Assembly: GCF_000768705.1 (NCBI RefSeq) | Contig: NZ_AVPJ01000002.1 | Location: forward strand, 1 to 64,000 | DNA from: Knoellia sinensis KCTC 19936 | GTDB lineage: Bacteria > Actinomycetota > Actinomycetes > Actinomycetales > Dermatophilaceae | Direction: 5' to 3' | Length of the DNA: 64,000 bases | Part shown: piece after piece, positions 16,677-24,389 of the stretch | How the letters are laid out: each line of letters begins with the position of its first letter | How positions within the stretch are numbered: position 1 is the stretch's first letter | Program-made: the position numbers and the translations under genes | The notes under the pieces: model-generated | Database searches by the model: none | The model's input: the letters and a program-made list of their open reading frames with translations, nothing else | Told to the model about the DNA's origin: nothing

Positions 16677-17576
16677 ATGATCACTGTCGAATCACTCACC
16701 AGGAAGTACGGCGACCACGTCGCCGTCGACAACATCTCCTTCACCGCCCGCCCAGGGCGGGTCACCGGATTCCTCGGCCCCAACGGCGCCGGGAAGTCCA
16801 CGACGATGCGCGTGATGGTCGGGCTGACACCGCCCACCAGCGGATCGGCCACCATCGAGGGCAGGCACTTCGCCGACCTGCCCAACCCGGGCCGCGAGGT
16901 CGGCGTCCTGCTCGACGCCTCGGCCCAGCACGCCGGCCGCACTGGACGAGAGATCCTCACCGTCGCCGCCATGACGATGGGCCTCCCCACGTCCCGCGTC
17001 GACGAGATGCTCGAACGGGTGAGTCTCACCCCGACAGAGGCCGGCCGGCGCGTGCGCGACTATTCGCTCGGCATGCGGCAGCGGCTGGGCATCGCCACCG
17101 CTCTCATCGGCGACCCGCACGTGCTGATCCTCGACGAGCCGGCCAACGGTCTCGACCCCGCAGGCATCCGATGGATGCGCGACCTCCTCCGTGGTTATGC
17201 CAATGACGGTGGCACCGTCCTGCTCTCCTCCCACCTGCTCCACGAGATCGAGGTCATCGCCGACGACATCGTCGTGATCGGAAACGGCCGCATCGTCGCC
17301 CACGGGACCAAGGACGAGCTCCTCGCCGCCGCCGGCACCGTCGTTCGCACCCCGGATCGCGCGGCCCTTGCCGACGCACTCACCCGTGGCGGCGTGGAGT
17401 TCACCGCGTCCGATGACGGGGCACTGCGCACCGTGGCCGACCCCACGCTCGTCGGCCGGATCGCCCGGGATGCCGGGTGTGCCCTCACCGAACTCAAGTC
17501 CGCAGACGGCGCGGGCCTCGAGGAGATGTTCCTCGAGCTCACCGCCGACACCCAGCGAGAAGGAGTAGCGGCATGA
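16677..17576 (+). CDS. ABC transporter ATP-binding protein
   Basis: The 299-aa protein is a DrrA/CcmA-type ATPase: Walker A GPNGAGKST (about residues 37-45), the signature in YSLGMRQRLGIA, Walker B LILDEPANGLDPAG, and the H-loop LLSSHLLHEIE. A C-terminal extension of about 80 residues follows the nucleotide-binding domain. It pairs with the membrane protein encoded next, whose ATG overlaps its stop (ATGA). The pair probably exports a hydrophobic compound or confers antibiotic or lantibiotic tolerance; the substrate is unknown. GAGGCT at 16664-16669 lies 7 nt before ATG 16677. Confidence 0.92.
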   Translation: MITVESLTRKYGDHVAVDNISFTARPGRVTGFLGPNGAGKSTTMRVMVGLTPPTSGSATIEGRHFADLPNPGREVGVLLDASAQHAGRTGREILTVAAMTMGLPTSRVDEMLERVSLTPTEAGRRVRDYSLGMRQRLGIATALIGDPHVLILDEPANGLDPAGIRWMRDLLRGYANDGGTVLLSSHLLHEIEVIADDIVVIGNGRIVAHGTKDELLAAAGTVVRTPDRAALADALTRGGVEFTASDDGALRTVADPTLVGRIARDAGCALTELKSADGAGLEEMFLELTADTQREGVAA

Positions 17577-18394
17577 CCGCCACGACCCTGACCCCGACCG
17601 AACGCCCTGCCAGTTCGGCTGCCGCGCAACGGCGCCCGACGCACTCAGCCATCCCCACCGGCCGACTGTTGAAGGTCGAGCTGCGCAAGATGTTCAACAC
17701 CCGCTCCGGCATGTGGCTGATGTGCAGCATCGGGATCCTCGCGATTCTGGCCACGGCAGCCGTCCTGGTCTTCGCTCCCGAGGCGGACCTGACCTACGAC
17801 AACTTCGGTGCGGCGGTCGGCATGCCGATGGTGATCATCCTCCCGATCATCGCGGCCCTCTCCGTGACCAGCGAATGGAGCCAGAGGAGCGGTCTCACGA
17901 CCTTCACGCTCGTGCCGCATCGCGGTCGGGTCATCACTGCCAAGCTGGTCGTGGCGATCGCTGTCGGGGTCGCCGCCATGGTCGTGGCCCTGGCCGTCGG
18001 CGCCCTGGGGAACCTGCTCGGAGCCGCGATCGCCGGCATCGACCCCGTGTGGGACCTCGCATTCGGCCAAGCGCTCACCATCACGCTCGCCACCGTGCTC
18101 AACATGCTGATCGGCTTCATGCTCGGCGTCCTCATCCGCAACTCACCGGGCGCCATGGTGGCCTACTTCGTCTACAACTTCGCCCTCGCGCCGCTGGCCA
18201 TGCTGCTGGCCTCCAGCCAGAAGTGGTTCCGGGACCTGCAGCCGTGGGTGGACTTCAACTTCGCCCAAGGCGCCCTGTTCGAGGGCGGCCTGACGGGTAC
18301 TCAGTGGGCCCAATTGGGCGTCACAGGACTGTTCTGGCTGGCCATCCCTCTCGCGATCGGGCTTCTCCTCGTCCGTCGCTCCGAGGTCAAGTAG
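17573..18394 (+). CDS. ABC-2-type transporter permease
   Basis: The 273-aa protein starts with a cytoplasmic tail of about 30 residues, then LLKVELRKMFNTRSGMWLM, the elbow segment typical of ABC-2 permeases. Six hydrophobic segments follow (about residues 52-70, 83-100, 128-152, 165-187, 194-212 and 245-268). EWSQRSGLTTFTLVP in the second loop is common to this branch of actinobacterial permeases. It is coupled to the ATPase upstream, and the two form a complete exporter. Confidence 0.88.
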   Translation: MTATTLTPTERPASSAAAQRRPTHSAIPTGRLLKVELRKMFNTRSGMWLMCSIGILAILATAAVLVFAPEADLTYDNFGAAVGMPMVIILPIIAALSVTSEWSQRSGLTTFTLVPHRGRVITAKLVVAIAVGVAAMVVALAVGALGNLLGAAIAGIDPVWDLAFGQALTITLATVLNMLIGFMLGVLIRNSPGAMVAYFVYNFALAPLAMLLASSQKWFRDLQPWVDFNFAQGALFEGGLTGTQWAQLGVTGLFWLAIPLAIGLLLVRRSEVK

Positions 18395-18433
18395 GCGGCC
18401 CACCCTCGGGTTCGCACACCAACATCACCTCGT

Positions 18434-18469
18434 CCGGCACCGTTCCCCTGCGAGGGGGAGCGGTGCCGG
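18434..18469. terminator. terminator after the ABC transporter operon
   Basis: CCGGCACCG-t-TCCCC pairs with GGGGGAgCGGTGCCGG around a 4-nt loop, a stem of about 15 bp beginning 40 bp after the permease stop. Confidence 0.75.
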
Positions 18470-18498
18470 TCCGCTGTGGTGAGAATTTCCGGTGGGGC

Positions 18499-18525
18499 TG
18501 TCACAGCAGCCCGGCGACCGGCGTC
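18499..18525 (+). promoter_or_regulatory. ECF41-type promoter
   Basis: TGTCACA (18499-18505), exactly 16 bp, then CGTC (18522-18525). This is the promoter pattern described for ECF41 sigma factors, and it lies upstream of the gene pair that encodes an ECF41 factor and its usual partner. A second TGTCACA at 18530-18536 has no CGTC at the right distance. Confidence 0.75.
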
Positions 18526-18570
18526 TTCATGTCACAGGGCAGCATCCGCCGCCCACGACAGGAGGACACC

Positions 18571-19167
18571 ATGAGCACCACGGCACGCATCCCCGCAGCA
18601 CCGGTTGACGGAATCCTCGGGCAGATCGTCAAGACCATGTCGCGCCGGATGTTCGGCAAGGTCCCGGAGTCCATGGGGGTGCTGTGGCACCACAAGGACG
18701 CACTCAAAGCCTCGATGGCCTACGGCCGGAAGCTGGACTCGTGGGACAAGCTCGACAAGAACCTCAGCACCTACGCCACGATGGCCGCGGCCGCGACAAT
18801 CGGCTGCAGCTTCTGCCTCGACTTCGGCTACTTCATGGCGCACAACCACGGCCTCGACGAGACCAAGGCGCGTGAGGTCCCGCGCTGGCGCGAGTCGGCC
18901 GTCTTCACGCCGGTCGAGCGGCGGGTCATGGAGTACGCCGAGGCCATGTGCCAGACCCCCGTCGAGGTCACCGACGAGTTGTCCGCGGCCCTCCTCGACG
19001 ACCTGGGCCCGGCTGGTCTGGTGGAACTCACGACCAAGGTCGGCTTCATGAACGCCACGGCCCGCGGCAACGTCGCCCTTGGCATCCACTCCGAAGAGTT
19101 CGCGGACGCCTGTGGGCTGGCGCCCCTCGCGACCCCTGCCGCAGCCGCCGTAACGTCGAGCGCATGA
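18571..19167 (+). CDS. carboxymuconolactone decarboxylase/AhpD-like protein (ECF41 partner)
   Basis: The 198-aa helical protein has the AhpD-type active-site motif GCSFCLDFGYFMAH (CxxC with a histidine, near residues 75-88). Proteins of this family act as peroxide-linked thiol oxidoreductases or decarboxylases. Its neighbour encodes an ECF41 sigma factor, and this pairing is the standard context of ECF41 regulons, where the enzyme gene is the sigma factor's target. ATG 18571 has a strong Shine-Dalgarno AGGAGG. The stop overlaps the sigma factor ATG (ATGA). What the enzyme oxidises is not known. Confidence 0.85.
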   Translation: MSTTARIPAAPVDGILGQIVKTMSRRMFGKVPESMGVLWHHKDALKASMAYGRKLDSWDKLDKNLSTYATMAAAATIGCSFCLDFGYFMAHNHGLDETKAREVPRWRESAVFTPVERRVMEYAEAMCQTPVEVTDELSAALLDDLGPAGLVELTTKVGFMNATARGNVALGIHSEEFADACGLAPLATPAAAAVTSSA

Positions 19168-20054
19168 CGCAACCCGCCGCGGACATCGCAGACCCGTTCA
19201 CGACGCATCGGAGCCTGCTCTTCACCGTCGCGTACGAGATGCTCGGCTCTGCGGCCGACGCCGAGGACGTCGTCCAGGACGCGTGGCTCAAGTGGGAGCG
19301 CGTGGACCACGCCGAGGTCAACGATCCGCGCGCCTACCTCGTGCGGATCGTCAGCCGGACCGCCTTGGACAGGCTGCGGACGGTGTCGCGCCGGCGCGAG
19401 GACTATGTCGGGCCGTGGTTGCCCGAGCCGCTCATGACGACCCGTGACGTCGCCGAGGACGTCGAACTGGCCGAGAGTGTCTCGATGGCGATGCTGCTCG
19501 TCCTCGAGACGCTGTCGCCCACGGAGCGCGCGGTGTTCGTGCTGCGGGAGGTCTTCGGGCTGGACTACGACGAGTTGGCGCAGGCCGTCGACAAGAGCGA
19601 GGCGGCGGTACGCCAGATCGCCCACCGGGCCCGCTCCCACGTCCAGTCGAGGCGGCCGCGCGTCGACGTCACTCGGGCCGAGGCGGAGACTGCCGTGGTT
19701 GCCTTCCGGACGGCTTTGCAGACCGGCGACCTGCAGGGGCTCGCCGACATCCTCGCGCCCGATGTCGTGGCCCTGGCCGATGGTGGCGGCGTCAAGCAGG
19801 CCCTGCCGCGACCGGTGCATGGCCGAGACAAGGTGTCGCGGTTGTTCACCGCCGGCTTCGCGCAGTTCCCGGGCACGATCACCTTCGAGCCACTTGAGGT
19901 CAACGGCTGGCCGGCGCTGCTGGTGCGTCTCGACGGCGAGGTCGACAGCGTTTTCACCTTCGCCGTCGAAGGTGGGCTCATCACCGGGAGCTACGCGATC
20001 CGCAACCCCGAGAAGCTCTCCCGGATCCTCGCGGAAGTGCCGCTGACCCGATGA
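19164..20054 (+). CDS. sigJ: ECF41-family sigma factor with SnoaL-like C-terminal extension
   Basis: The 296-aa protein has sigma region 2 (RSLLFTVAYEMLGSAADAEDVVQDAWLKW), region 4 (LETLSPTERAVFVLREVFGLDYDELAQAVDKSEAAVRQIAHRAR), and then a SnoaL/NTF2-like domain of about 120 residues (from AVVAFRTALQTGDLQGLADILAPDVV). This extra domain replaces an anti-sigma factor and controls activity, a hallmark of ECF41 (SigJ-type) factors. No anti-sigma gene is adjacent. It is translationally coupled to the AhpD-like gene. The sequence TAACGT at 19151-19156, 7 nt before its ATG, could also give an internal leaderless transcript. Confidence 0.9.
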   Translation: MTQPAADIADPFTTHRSLLFTVAYEMLGSAADAEDVVQDAWLKWERVDHAEVNDPRAYLVRIVSRTALDRLRTVSRRREDYVGPWLPEPLMTTRDVAEDVELAESVSMAMLLVLETLSPTERAVFVLREVFGLDYDELAQAVDKSEAAVRQIAHRARSHVQSRRPRVDVTRAEAETAVVAFRTALQTGDLQGLADILAPDVVALADGGGVKQALPRPVHGRDKVSRLFTAGFAQFPGTITFEPLEVNGWPALLVRLDGEVDSVFTFAVEGGLITGSYAIRNPEKLSRILAEVPLTR

Positions 20055-20057
20055 CGT

Positions 20058-20105
20058 GAGCGGACGGCATACCGGGGTATTGAAGCCTCGGTATGCCGTC
20101 CGCTC
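20058..20105. terminator. terminator hairpin built from the GTATGCCG octamer
   Basis: GAGCGGACGGCATACCG pairs perfectly with CGGTATGCCGTCCGCTC, a 17-bp stem with a 14-nt loop. It lies between convergent genes (sigma factor and YhgE-like protein). Confidence 0.8.
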
Positions 20106-20121
20106 GCCTACCCGTTTCGGC

Positions 20122-21165
20122 TCAGCTCTGCTTGCGGGCCGGGAGCGCGAGGAGGGCCAGTCCGGCGAGGGCCCAGACCGCGAGGACGATCCAGCCTTGG
20201 GTCGCGCCGGCGCCGTCGAAGAAGGCGACTGACCGCAGCACCTGCGATCCTGCACCCGGAGGCATGGCCTGACCGATCTGCTGCCACGGAGCGGCGAGGA
20301 ACTCGGGCGCGGAGGAGGCTCCGGAGAGCGGGTTGCCGAGCAGTACGAGCGCTGCGGCGCCGAGCCCGAAGCCGGCCATGCCCAGAACGCGGTGGAGCCC
20401 GAGGAGCGCGAACAGCCCGGCGGCGATCGTCGCGGTCATGACCGCAGCCTCGGCGAGGTAGCTCCCGTTGAGGCTGCCGAACCAGAAGTGCACGATGGCG
20501 GCGAACGTCAGACCGGCGACCACGGCATACACGCTCGCGGCAGCCAGCGTGACGCGACGGCGGGCGCCGAAGCGGGCGAGGACGAGTGCCGGCGCGATGG
20601 CCCCGATGACGAGCGGCAGCATCGACGCGCCCAGCCCCGCGCCACGCGGGTCCTCTTGGGGCAATGGCACGACGTCCCGGACCGCAGGCCTTGCGCCGGA
20701 CTGCTGCGCCATGCCGGTCGCCATCGCCGTGAGCGTCTGTGCGACCACCGGGCTGGCAGCCGAGGCGGTGAGCACGGTCGGACCGGACGGGGAGGCGACG
20801 ATGCCGCCGTAGACCTCGCGGTCGCGGATGGCGGCGGTGAGTGCCGCTTCGTCGGCGTAGGCCTCCACCTCGAAGGCGCCCGGCTGGGCCTGGTCCAGCG
20901 TGCCGGTGATCTGGCTGACCGCGGCCTGGGGGCCGGCGACGCCGACCGGGACGTCGTGCGGGGCGGCCTTGACGCCCGGGAGGCCGAAGGCGAGGAGCAC
21001 CAGGGCGATGACGGCGGCCAGCGCGACCGGGATGGCGCCGATGATGGCTGCGGTCGGCGGGCGGTGGCTCCCCGCGGTGACGGCGGTGGCGGGGGAATGG
21101 GTGATGTCGGCTGCGCCGCGGGTGGTGTCCGGTCCGGATCCGGCGACCGTGTCGGTGGTGGTCAT
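20122..21165 (-). CDS. YhgE/ABC-2-like membrane protein under TetR control
   Basis: The 347-aa protein has one membrane segment near residues 40-62, a soluble extracytoplasmic domain of about 120 residues (GVKAAPHDVPVGVAGPQAAVSQI, then EAYADEAALTAAIRDREVYGGIVAS), and five or six C-terminal membrane segments. This layout, with the PVGVVG and A-I-x-x-R-x-x-Y-G-G-I/A motifs, is that of YhgE/Pip-type ABC-2 membrane proteins, here without an ATPase partner. Transport of an envelope component or drug is plausible. ATG 21165 has a Shine-Dalgarno AAGGAG. It is divergent from a TetR gene, and two palindromic operators lie between them. Confidence 0.7.
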   Translation of the reverse strand: MTTTDTVAGSGPDTTRGAADITHSPATAVTAGSHRPPTAAIIGAIPVALAAVIALVLLAFGLPGVKAAPHDVPVGVAGPQAAVSQITGTLDQAQPGAFEVEAYADEAALTAAIRDREVYGGIVASPSGPTVLTASAASPVVAQTLTAMATGMAQQSGARPAVRDVVPLPQEDPRGAGLGASMLPLVIGAIAPALVLARFGARRRVTLAAASVYAVVAGLTFAAIVHFWFGSLNGSYLAEAAVMTATIAAGLFALLGLHRVLGMAGFGLGAAALVLLGNPLSGASSAPEFLAAPWQQIGQAMPPGAGSQVLRSVAFFDGAGATQGWIVLAVWALAGLALLALPARKQS

Positions 21166-21195
21166 CGCGCTCTCCTTCTCGTGTTCTCGTGAGGT

Positions 21196-21256
21196 TTCAA
21201 CAACTGTTGAGATTCACGGTAGAGGAGATTCCGGCGAAATTCAACACTTGTTGAAT
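21196..21256. promoter_or_regulatory. pair of TetR-type operators
   Basis: TTCAACA-AC-TGTTGAG (21196-21211) and ATTCAACA-CT-TGTTGAAT (21239-21256; a perfect palindrome) share the core TTCAACA-N2-TGTTGAA. They lie in the divergent intergenic region; the second covers the -35 zone of the tetR promoter (-10 TACGGT at 21274-21279). Confidence 0.75.
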
Positions 21257-21285
21257 TGGAAGGGGTGGGCGATTACGGTGGGGGC

Positions 21286-21957
21286 ATGCCGCGCACCCCT
21301 TCCACACCCGCTTCCCGTCCCGCCGGTCCTGCCGGTCCTGCGCGTCGTGCTCCGAAGGCGACGTCGCGGCCCGGCCCCCGTGGTGATGTGGACACGCGCG
21401 AGCTGATCCTCACCGAGGCGCGAAAGTCGTTCAGCGAGAACGGATATGCCGCGACGAGCCTGCGCGGGATCGCCCGTTCGGCGGGTGTCGATGTGGCCCT
21501 GGTGCCCTACTACTTCGGCAACAAGAGAGACCTCTTCGTGGCGGCCGTGGAGATGCCGGTCAAGCCGGCGGAGGCCATCGCCCACGCCTTCGCCGAAGGG
21601 CCGGAGGTCGCCGGCGCCCGGCTCGTCGACACCTTCGTCGGCATCTGGGAGGACCCGGCGACGGGCCCGGCGTTCGTCGCAATGTTCCGGTCCGCAATGA
21701 CCCATGACGACGCGCGCCAGGCGCTCGCGGAGTTCGCATCGAAGGAGATTCTCGGCCTGTATGCGCGGGGGCTGGGCGACATCGACCCCGAGGAAGCGCG
21801 GCTTCGGGCAGGTCTCGCGGCCTCACAACTCGTCGGCATGGTCATGCTCCGGCATGTCATGCGGATCGAGCCGCACGCGAGCCTGACGCACGAGCAGGTC
21901 GTCGCCCTGCTCGGCCCGACGGTGCAGCACTACCTCACCGGGGATCTTGGCGCCTGA
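21286..21957 (+). CDS. TetR-family regulator of the divergent YhgE-like gene
   Basis: The 223-aa protein begins with a Pro/Ala-rich basic tail of about 30 residues (MPRTPSTPASRPAGPAGPAR), then a TetR HTH: TRELILTEARKSFSENGYAATSLRGIARSAGVDVALVPYYFGNKRDLF. The C-terminal helical domain (from EDPATGPAFVAMFRSAMT) is like those of the TetR_C_17 group. ATG 21286 is chosen because TACGGT (21274-21279) ends 6 nt before it and because an upstream in-frame TTG lies within the operator. It most likely represses itself and the divergent YhgE-like gene. Confidence 0.88.
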   Translation: MPRTPSTPASRPAGPAGPARRAPKATSRPGPRGDVDTRELILTEARKSFSENGYAATSLRGIARSAGVDVALVPYYFGNKRDLFVAAVEMPVKPAEAIAHAFAEGPEVAGARLVDTFVGIWEDPATGPAFVAMFRSAMTHDDARQALAEFASKEILGLYARGLGDIDPEEARLRAGLAASQLVGMVMLRHVMRIEPHASLTHEQVVALLGPTVQHYLTGDLGA

Positions 21958-21966
21958 CCCGCGGAG

Positions 21967-22016
21967 GTGAGCGGACGGCATACGGGATTTCATGCCTTCG
22001 TATGCCGTGTGCTCAC
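21967..22016. terminator. hairpin after the tetR gene, built from the GTATGCCG octamer
   Basis: GTGAGCGGACGGCATACG pairs with CGTATGCCGTGTGCTCAC with a single internal mismatched step, about 16 bp with a 14-nt loop. It is a second hairpin made from octamer copies, like 20058-20105. Confidence 0.75.
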
Positions 22017-22032
22017 CGCACGCTCGCGACGT

Positions 22033-22061
22033 CCCAAGTCGTTCCCAAGTGGGGCTCAAGC
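22033..22061 (+). promoter_or_regulatory. three heptamer direct repeats at 11-bp period upstream of the MMPL gene
   Basis: CCCAAGT (22033), CCCAAGT (22044) and CTCAAGC (22055) repeat at exactly 11 bp. Heptamers separated by 4 bp are the known binding pattern of SARP and OmpR-type regulators. A SARP-family regulator is encoded immediately beyond the MMPL gene. Confidence 0.5.
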
Positions 22062-22113
22062 GGGTGATCCGACGCTGGTCGTGACCCATTCACCACCAGC
22101 CAAGGACATCACC

Positions 22114-24342
22114 ATGTCTCTGTCCTCGTTCCTCCACAGGCTCGGCCGCGCCAGCGCAGCCCATCCGTGGCGCACGATCTGCGCCTGGCTCATCGCAGCG
22201 GGAGCCCTCTTCGGCCTGGCAGCAGCCTTCGGCGGCACGCCTCAGGAGGACTACAACATTCCCGGCGCTCGGGCCCAGGTGGGCATCGAGCAACTCCGGG
22301 AGCATCTGCCCGGTGCGGGCAACGCCTCCGCCAGGGTGGTCGTGCACGATCCGACCGGGGATCGGCTCGGCGACGCCGACCTGGCGACCCTCGAGAGCCG
22401 GCTCAAGGGAATGCCCCACGTCGTTTCGGCGGTGCCGGCCCAGAGGTCCGCGGACGGTGACACGGCCGTCGTCGCCGTGGCCTACGACGTCCCCGTCACC
22501 GACCCGGACCTCATGGGCAATCTCGACCCACTCGACAGGGCCGTCACGCCATTGCGTGACGCCGGGCTCCAGGTCGAACTGGGTGGGGACGTGCCGGAGA
22601 GTGCCGCCGCGCCGATGAAGGGCCAGGGCGAGATCATCGGCATTGCAGCAGCACTGGTGATCCTGGTGTTCGCCTTCGGCTCCGTCGTCAGTGCCGGGCT
22701 ACCGATCGCCAGTGCGCTCGTCGGCCTGGGTGTCGGCTCCGCCGGCATCACCCTGCTCGCCGCGACCATGAACGTGAGCAACTCCGCGCCGATGGTGGCT
22801 TCCATGGTCGGCATCGGGGTGGGGATCGACTACGCGCTGCTGCTCGTCACGCGCCACGGCGAGTTCTTGGCGGAGGGTCACCCCGTGACCGAGGCGGCGG
22901 GCCGTGCGGTCGCGACGGCTGGGCGCTCGGTCGTCTTTGCGTCCAGCACCGTGCTCGTATCGCTCATGGGGCTGCGGCTCGCTGGCCTCCCGACCTACAG
23001 CGCGTTCGGTTTTGCCACGGCGATCGCCGTGGTGAGCGTGGCTGCGGCGTCGCTCACCCTCGTGCCCGTGCTGGCCCGTTTTGCCGGTCGGCGGATCCTG
23101 CCGCGTCGCGTGCGTCGCGAGCTCGCCCGCACGGACGGAGCCGTGGCCACGACTCCTGGCGGGGTGGGTGCTCCTGACGGTCGGCTCTCTCGGATGCCGC
23201 TCACCGCGCGCTGGGCTCGCAAGGTCTCGCGCCGCCCGGTGCTGTGGGCGGTGGCCGCCACGGTCGTTCTGATGACCCTGGCGCTGCCGGCCCTCCAGAT
23301 GCGCACCTGGCCGCAGGACCCGAGCAGCCAGTCGACCGAACTCACCACGCGCCGCGCCTACGACCTCGTCAGTGCGGAGTTCGGACCCGGCGCCAACGGT
23401 CCACTCACGATCGTCACCGACCGAACCGCGCTGAGTGAGGGGGACGTGGCCGAGGTGGCCGGTGCCCTCGACGAGCGCGCCGACATCGTGGCGATCACCC
23501 CTTCGGTGACTTCCCCGGATGGTGCGATCACCGTGTTCGATGCGATCCCGGCATACGGGCCCACCGATGAGCGGATGGGCGATCTCGTCCGCGACGTGCG
23601 CGCAGACCTGCCGTCGGGTGTCGAACTGACGGGTGGCACCGCGTTCTTCTCCGACATCGCGGATCTGCTCGCCGGACGGCTCTGGATCGTCATCGCCTTC
23701 GTCGTGGCGGTGTCGGTGCTCTTCCTCGCGATGGTCTTCCGGTCGGTGGTCATCCCGATCAAGGCGGCCGTGATGAACCTGCTGAGCATCGCTGCGGCCT
23801 ATGGCGTGATGACCGCCGTTTTCCAGTGGGGTTGGGCCACCGACCTGCTCGGACTCGATCAGGCCATGCCCATCTCGAGCTGGGTGCCGATCCTCATGTT
23901 CGCGATCCTCTTCGGGCTGTCGATGGACTACGAGGTGTTCCTGCTGTCACGGATCCGCGAGGAGTGGCTGCGCACCGGTGACAGCCGCGCCAGCGTGGTG
24001 CAGGGACTGTCGGCCACCGGCCGGGTGATCACGAGCGCCGCGGCGATCATGGTCGCCGTCTTCCTCGGCTTCGCCACGGAGGTCGACGTCGTGGTCAAGC
24101 AGATCGGGATCGGCATGGCCGTCGCGATCCTGCTCGACGCCACGGTGGTCCGAATGGTGCTGGTGCCCTCGACGATGGCGTTGCTCGGTGACTGGAACTG
24201 GTGGCTGCCCCGCTGGCTCGACCGACTGCTGCCGACCGTTCGTGCCGAGGTCACCGAGGTGCCGGACGCAACCCCCGACGGGGCTTTCGCCGAGGACCAG
24301 GTCGCCGACGAACAGGAACGCGAGCTCATCGGAACTCGGTGA
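22114..24342 (+). CDS. MMPL-family RND transporter
   Basis: The 742-aa protein has the two-fold MMPL layout: a first membrane segment near residue 25, a periplasmic loop (about 45-185), five to six segments (about 185-330), a cytoplasmic linker, a seventh segment near 375, a second periplasmic loop (400-530) and five more segments to about 700. GVGIDYALLLVTRHGEF and GLSMDYEVFLLSRIREEW carry the paired D-Y proton-relay residues typical of the family. Such pumps export lipids, polyketides or drugs. ATG 22114 has a weak Shine-Dalgarno AAGGA. The regulator gene downstream is convergent and close. Confidence 0.9.
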   Translation: MSLSSFLHRLGRASAAHPWRTICAWLIAAGALFGLAAAFGGTPQEDYNIPGARAQVGIEQLREHLPGAGNASARVVVHDPTGDRLGDADLATLESRLKGMPHVVSAVPAQRSADGDTAVVAVAYDVPVTDPDLMGNLDPLDRAVTPLRDAGLQVELGGDVPESAAAPMKGQGEIIGIAAALVILVFAFGSVVSAGLPIASALVGLGVGSAGITLLAATMNVSNSAPMVASMVGIGVGIDYALLLVTRHGEFLAEGHPVTEAAGRAVATAGRSVVFASSTVLVSLMGLRLAGLPTYSAFGFATAIAVVSVAAASLTLVPVLARFAGRRILPRRVRRELARTDGAVATTPGGVGAPDGRLSRMPLTARWARKVSRRPVLWAVAATVVLMTLALPALQMRTWPQDPSSQSTELTTRRAYDLVSAEFGPGANGPLTIVTDRTALSEGDVAEVAGALDERADIVAITPSVTSPDGAITVFDAIPAYGPTDERMGDLVRDVRADLPSGVELTGGTAFFSDIADLLAGRLWIVIAFVVAVSVLFLAMVFRSVVIPIKAAVMNLLSIAAAYGVMTAVFQWGWATDLLGLDQAMPISSWVPILMFAILFGLSMDYEVFLLSRIREEWLRTGDSRASVVQGLSATGRVITSAAAIMVAVFLGFATEVDVVVKQIGIGMAVAILLDATVVRMVLVPSTMALLGDWNWWLPRWLDRLLPTVRAEVTEVPDATPDGAFAEDQVADEQERELIGTR

Positions 24343-24389
24343 CCCAAACGTTCGGGTGGCTCGAGCACAGTGGGCGACACGCTCGTGGG

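Noticed and set aside
18530-18536. A second TGTCACA as another ECF41 promoter
   Set aside because: No CGTC follows at 15-16 bp, so only the first copy makes a full promoter.
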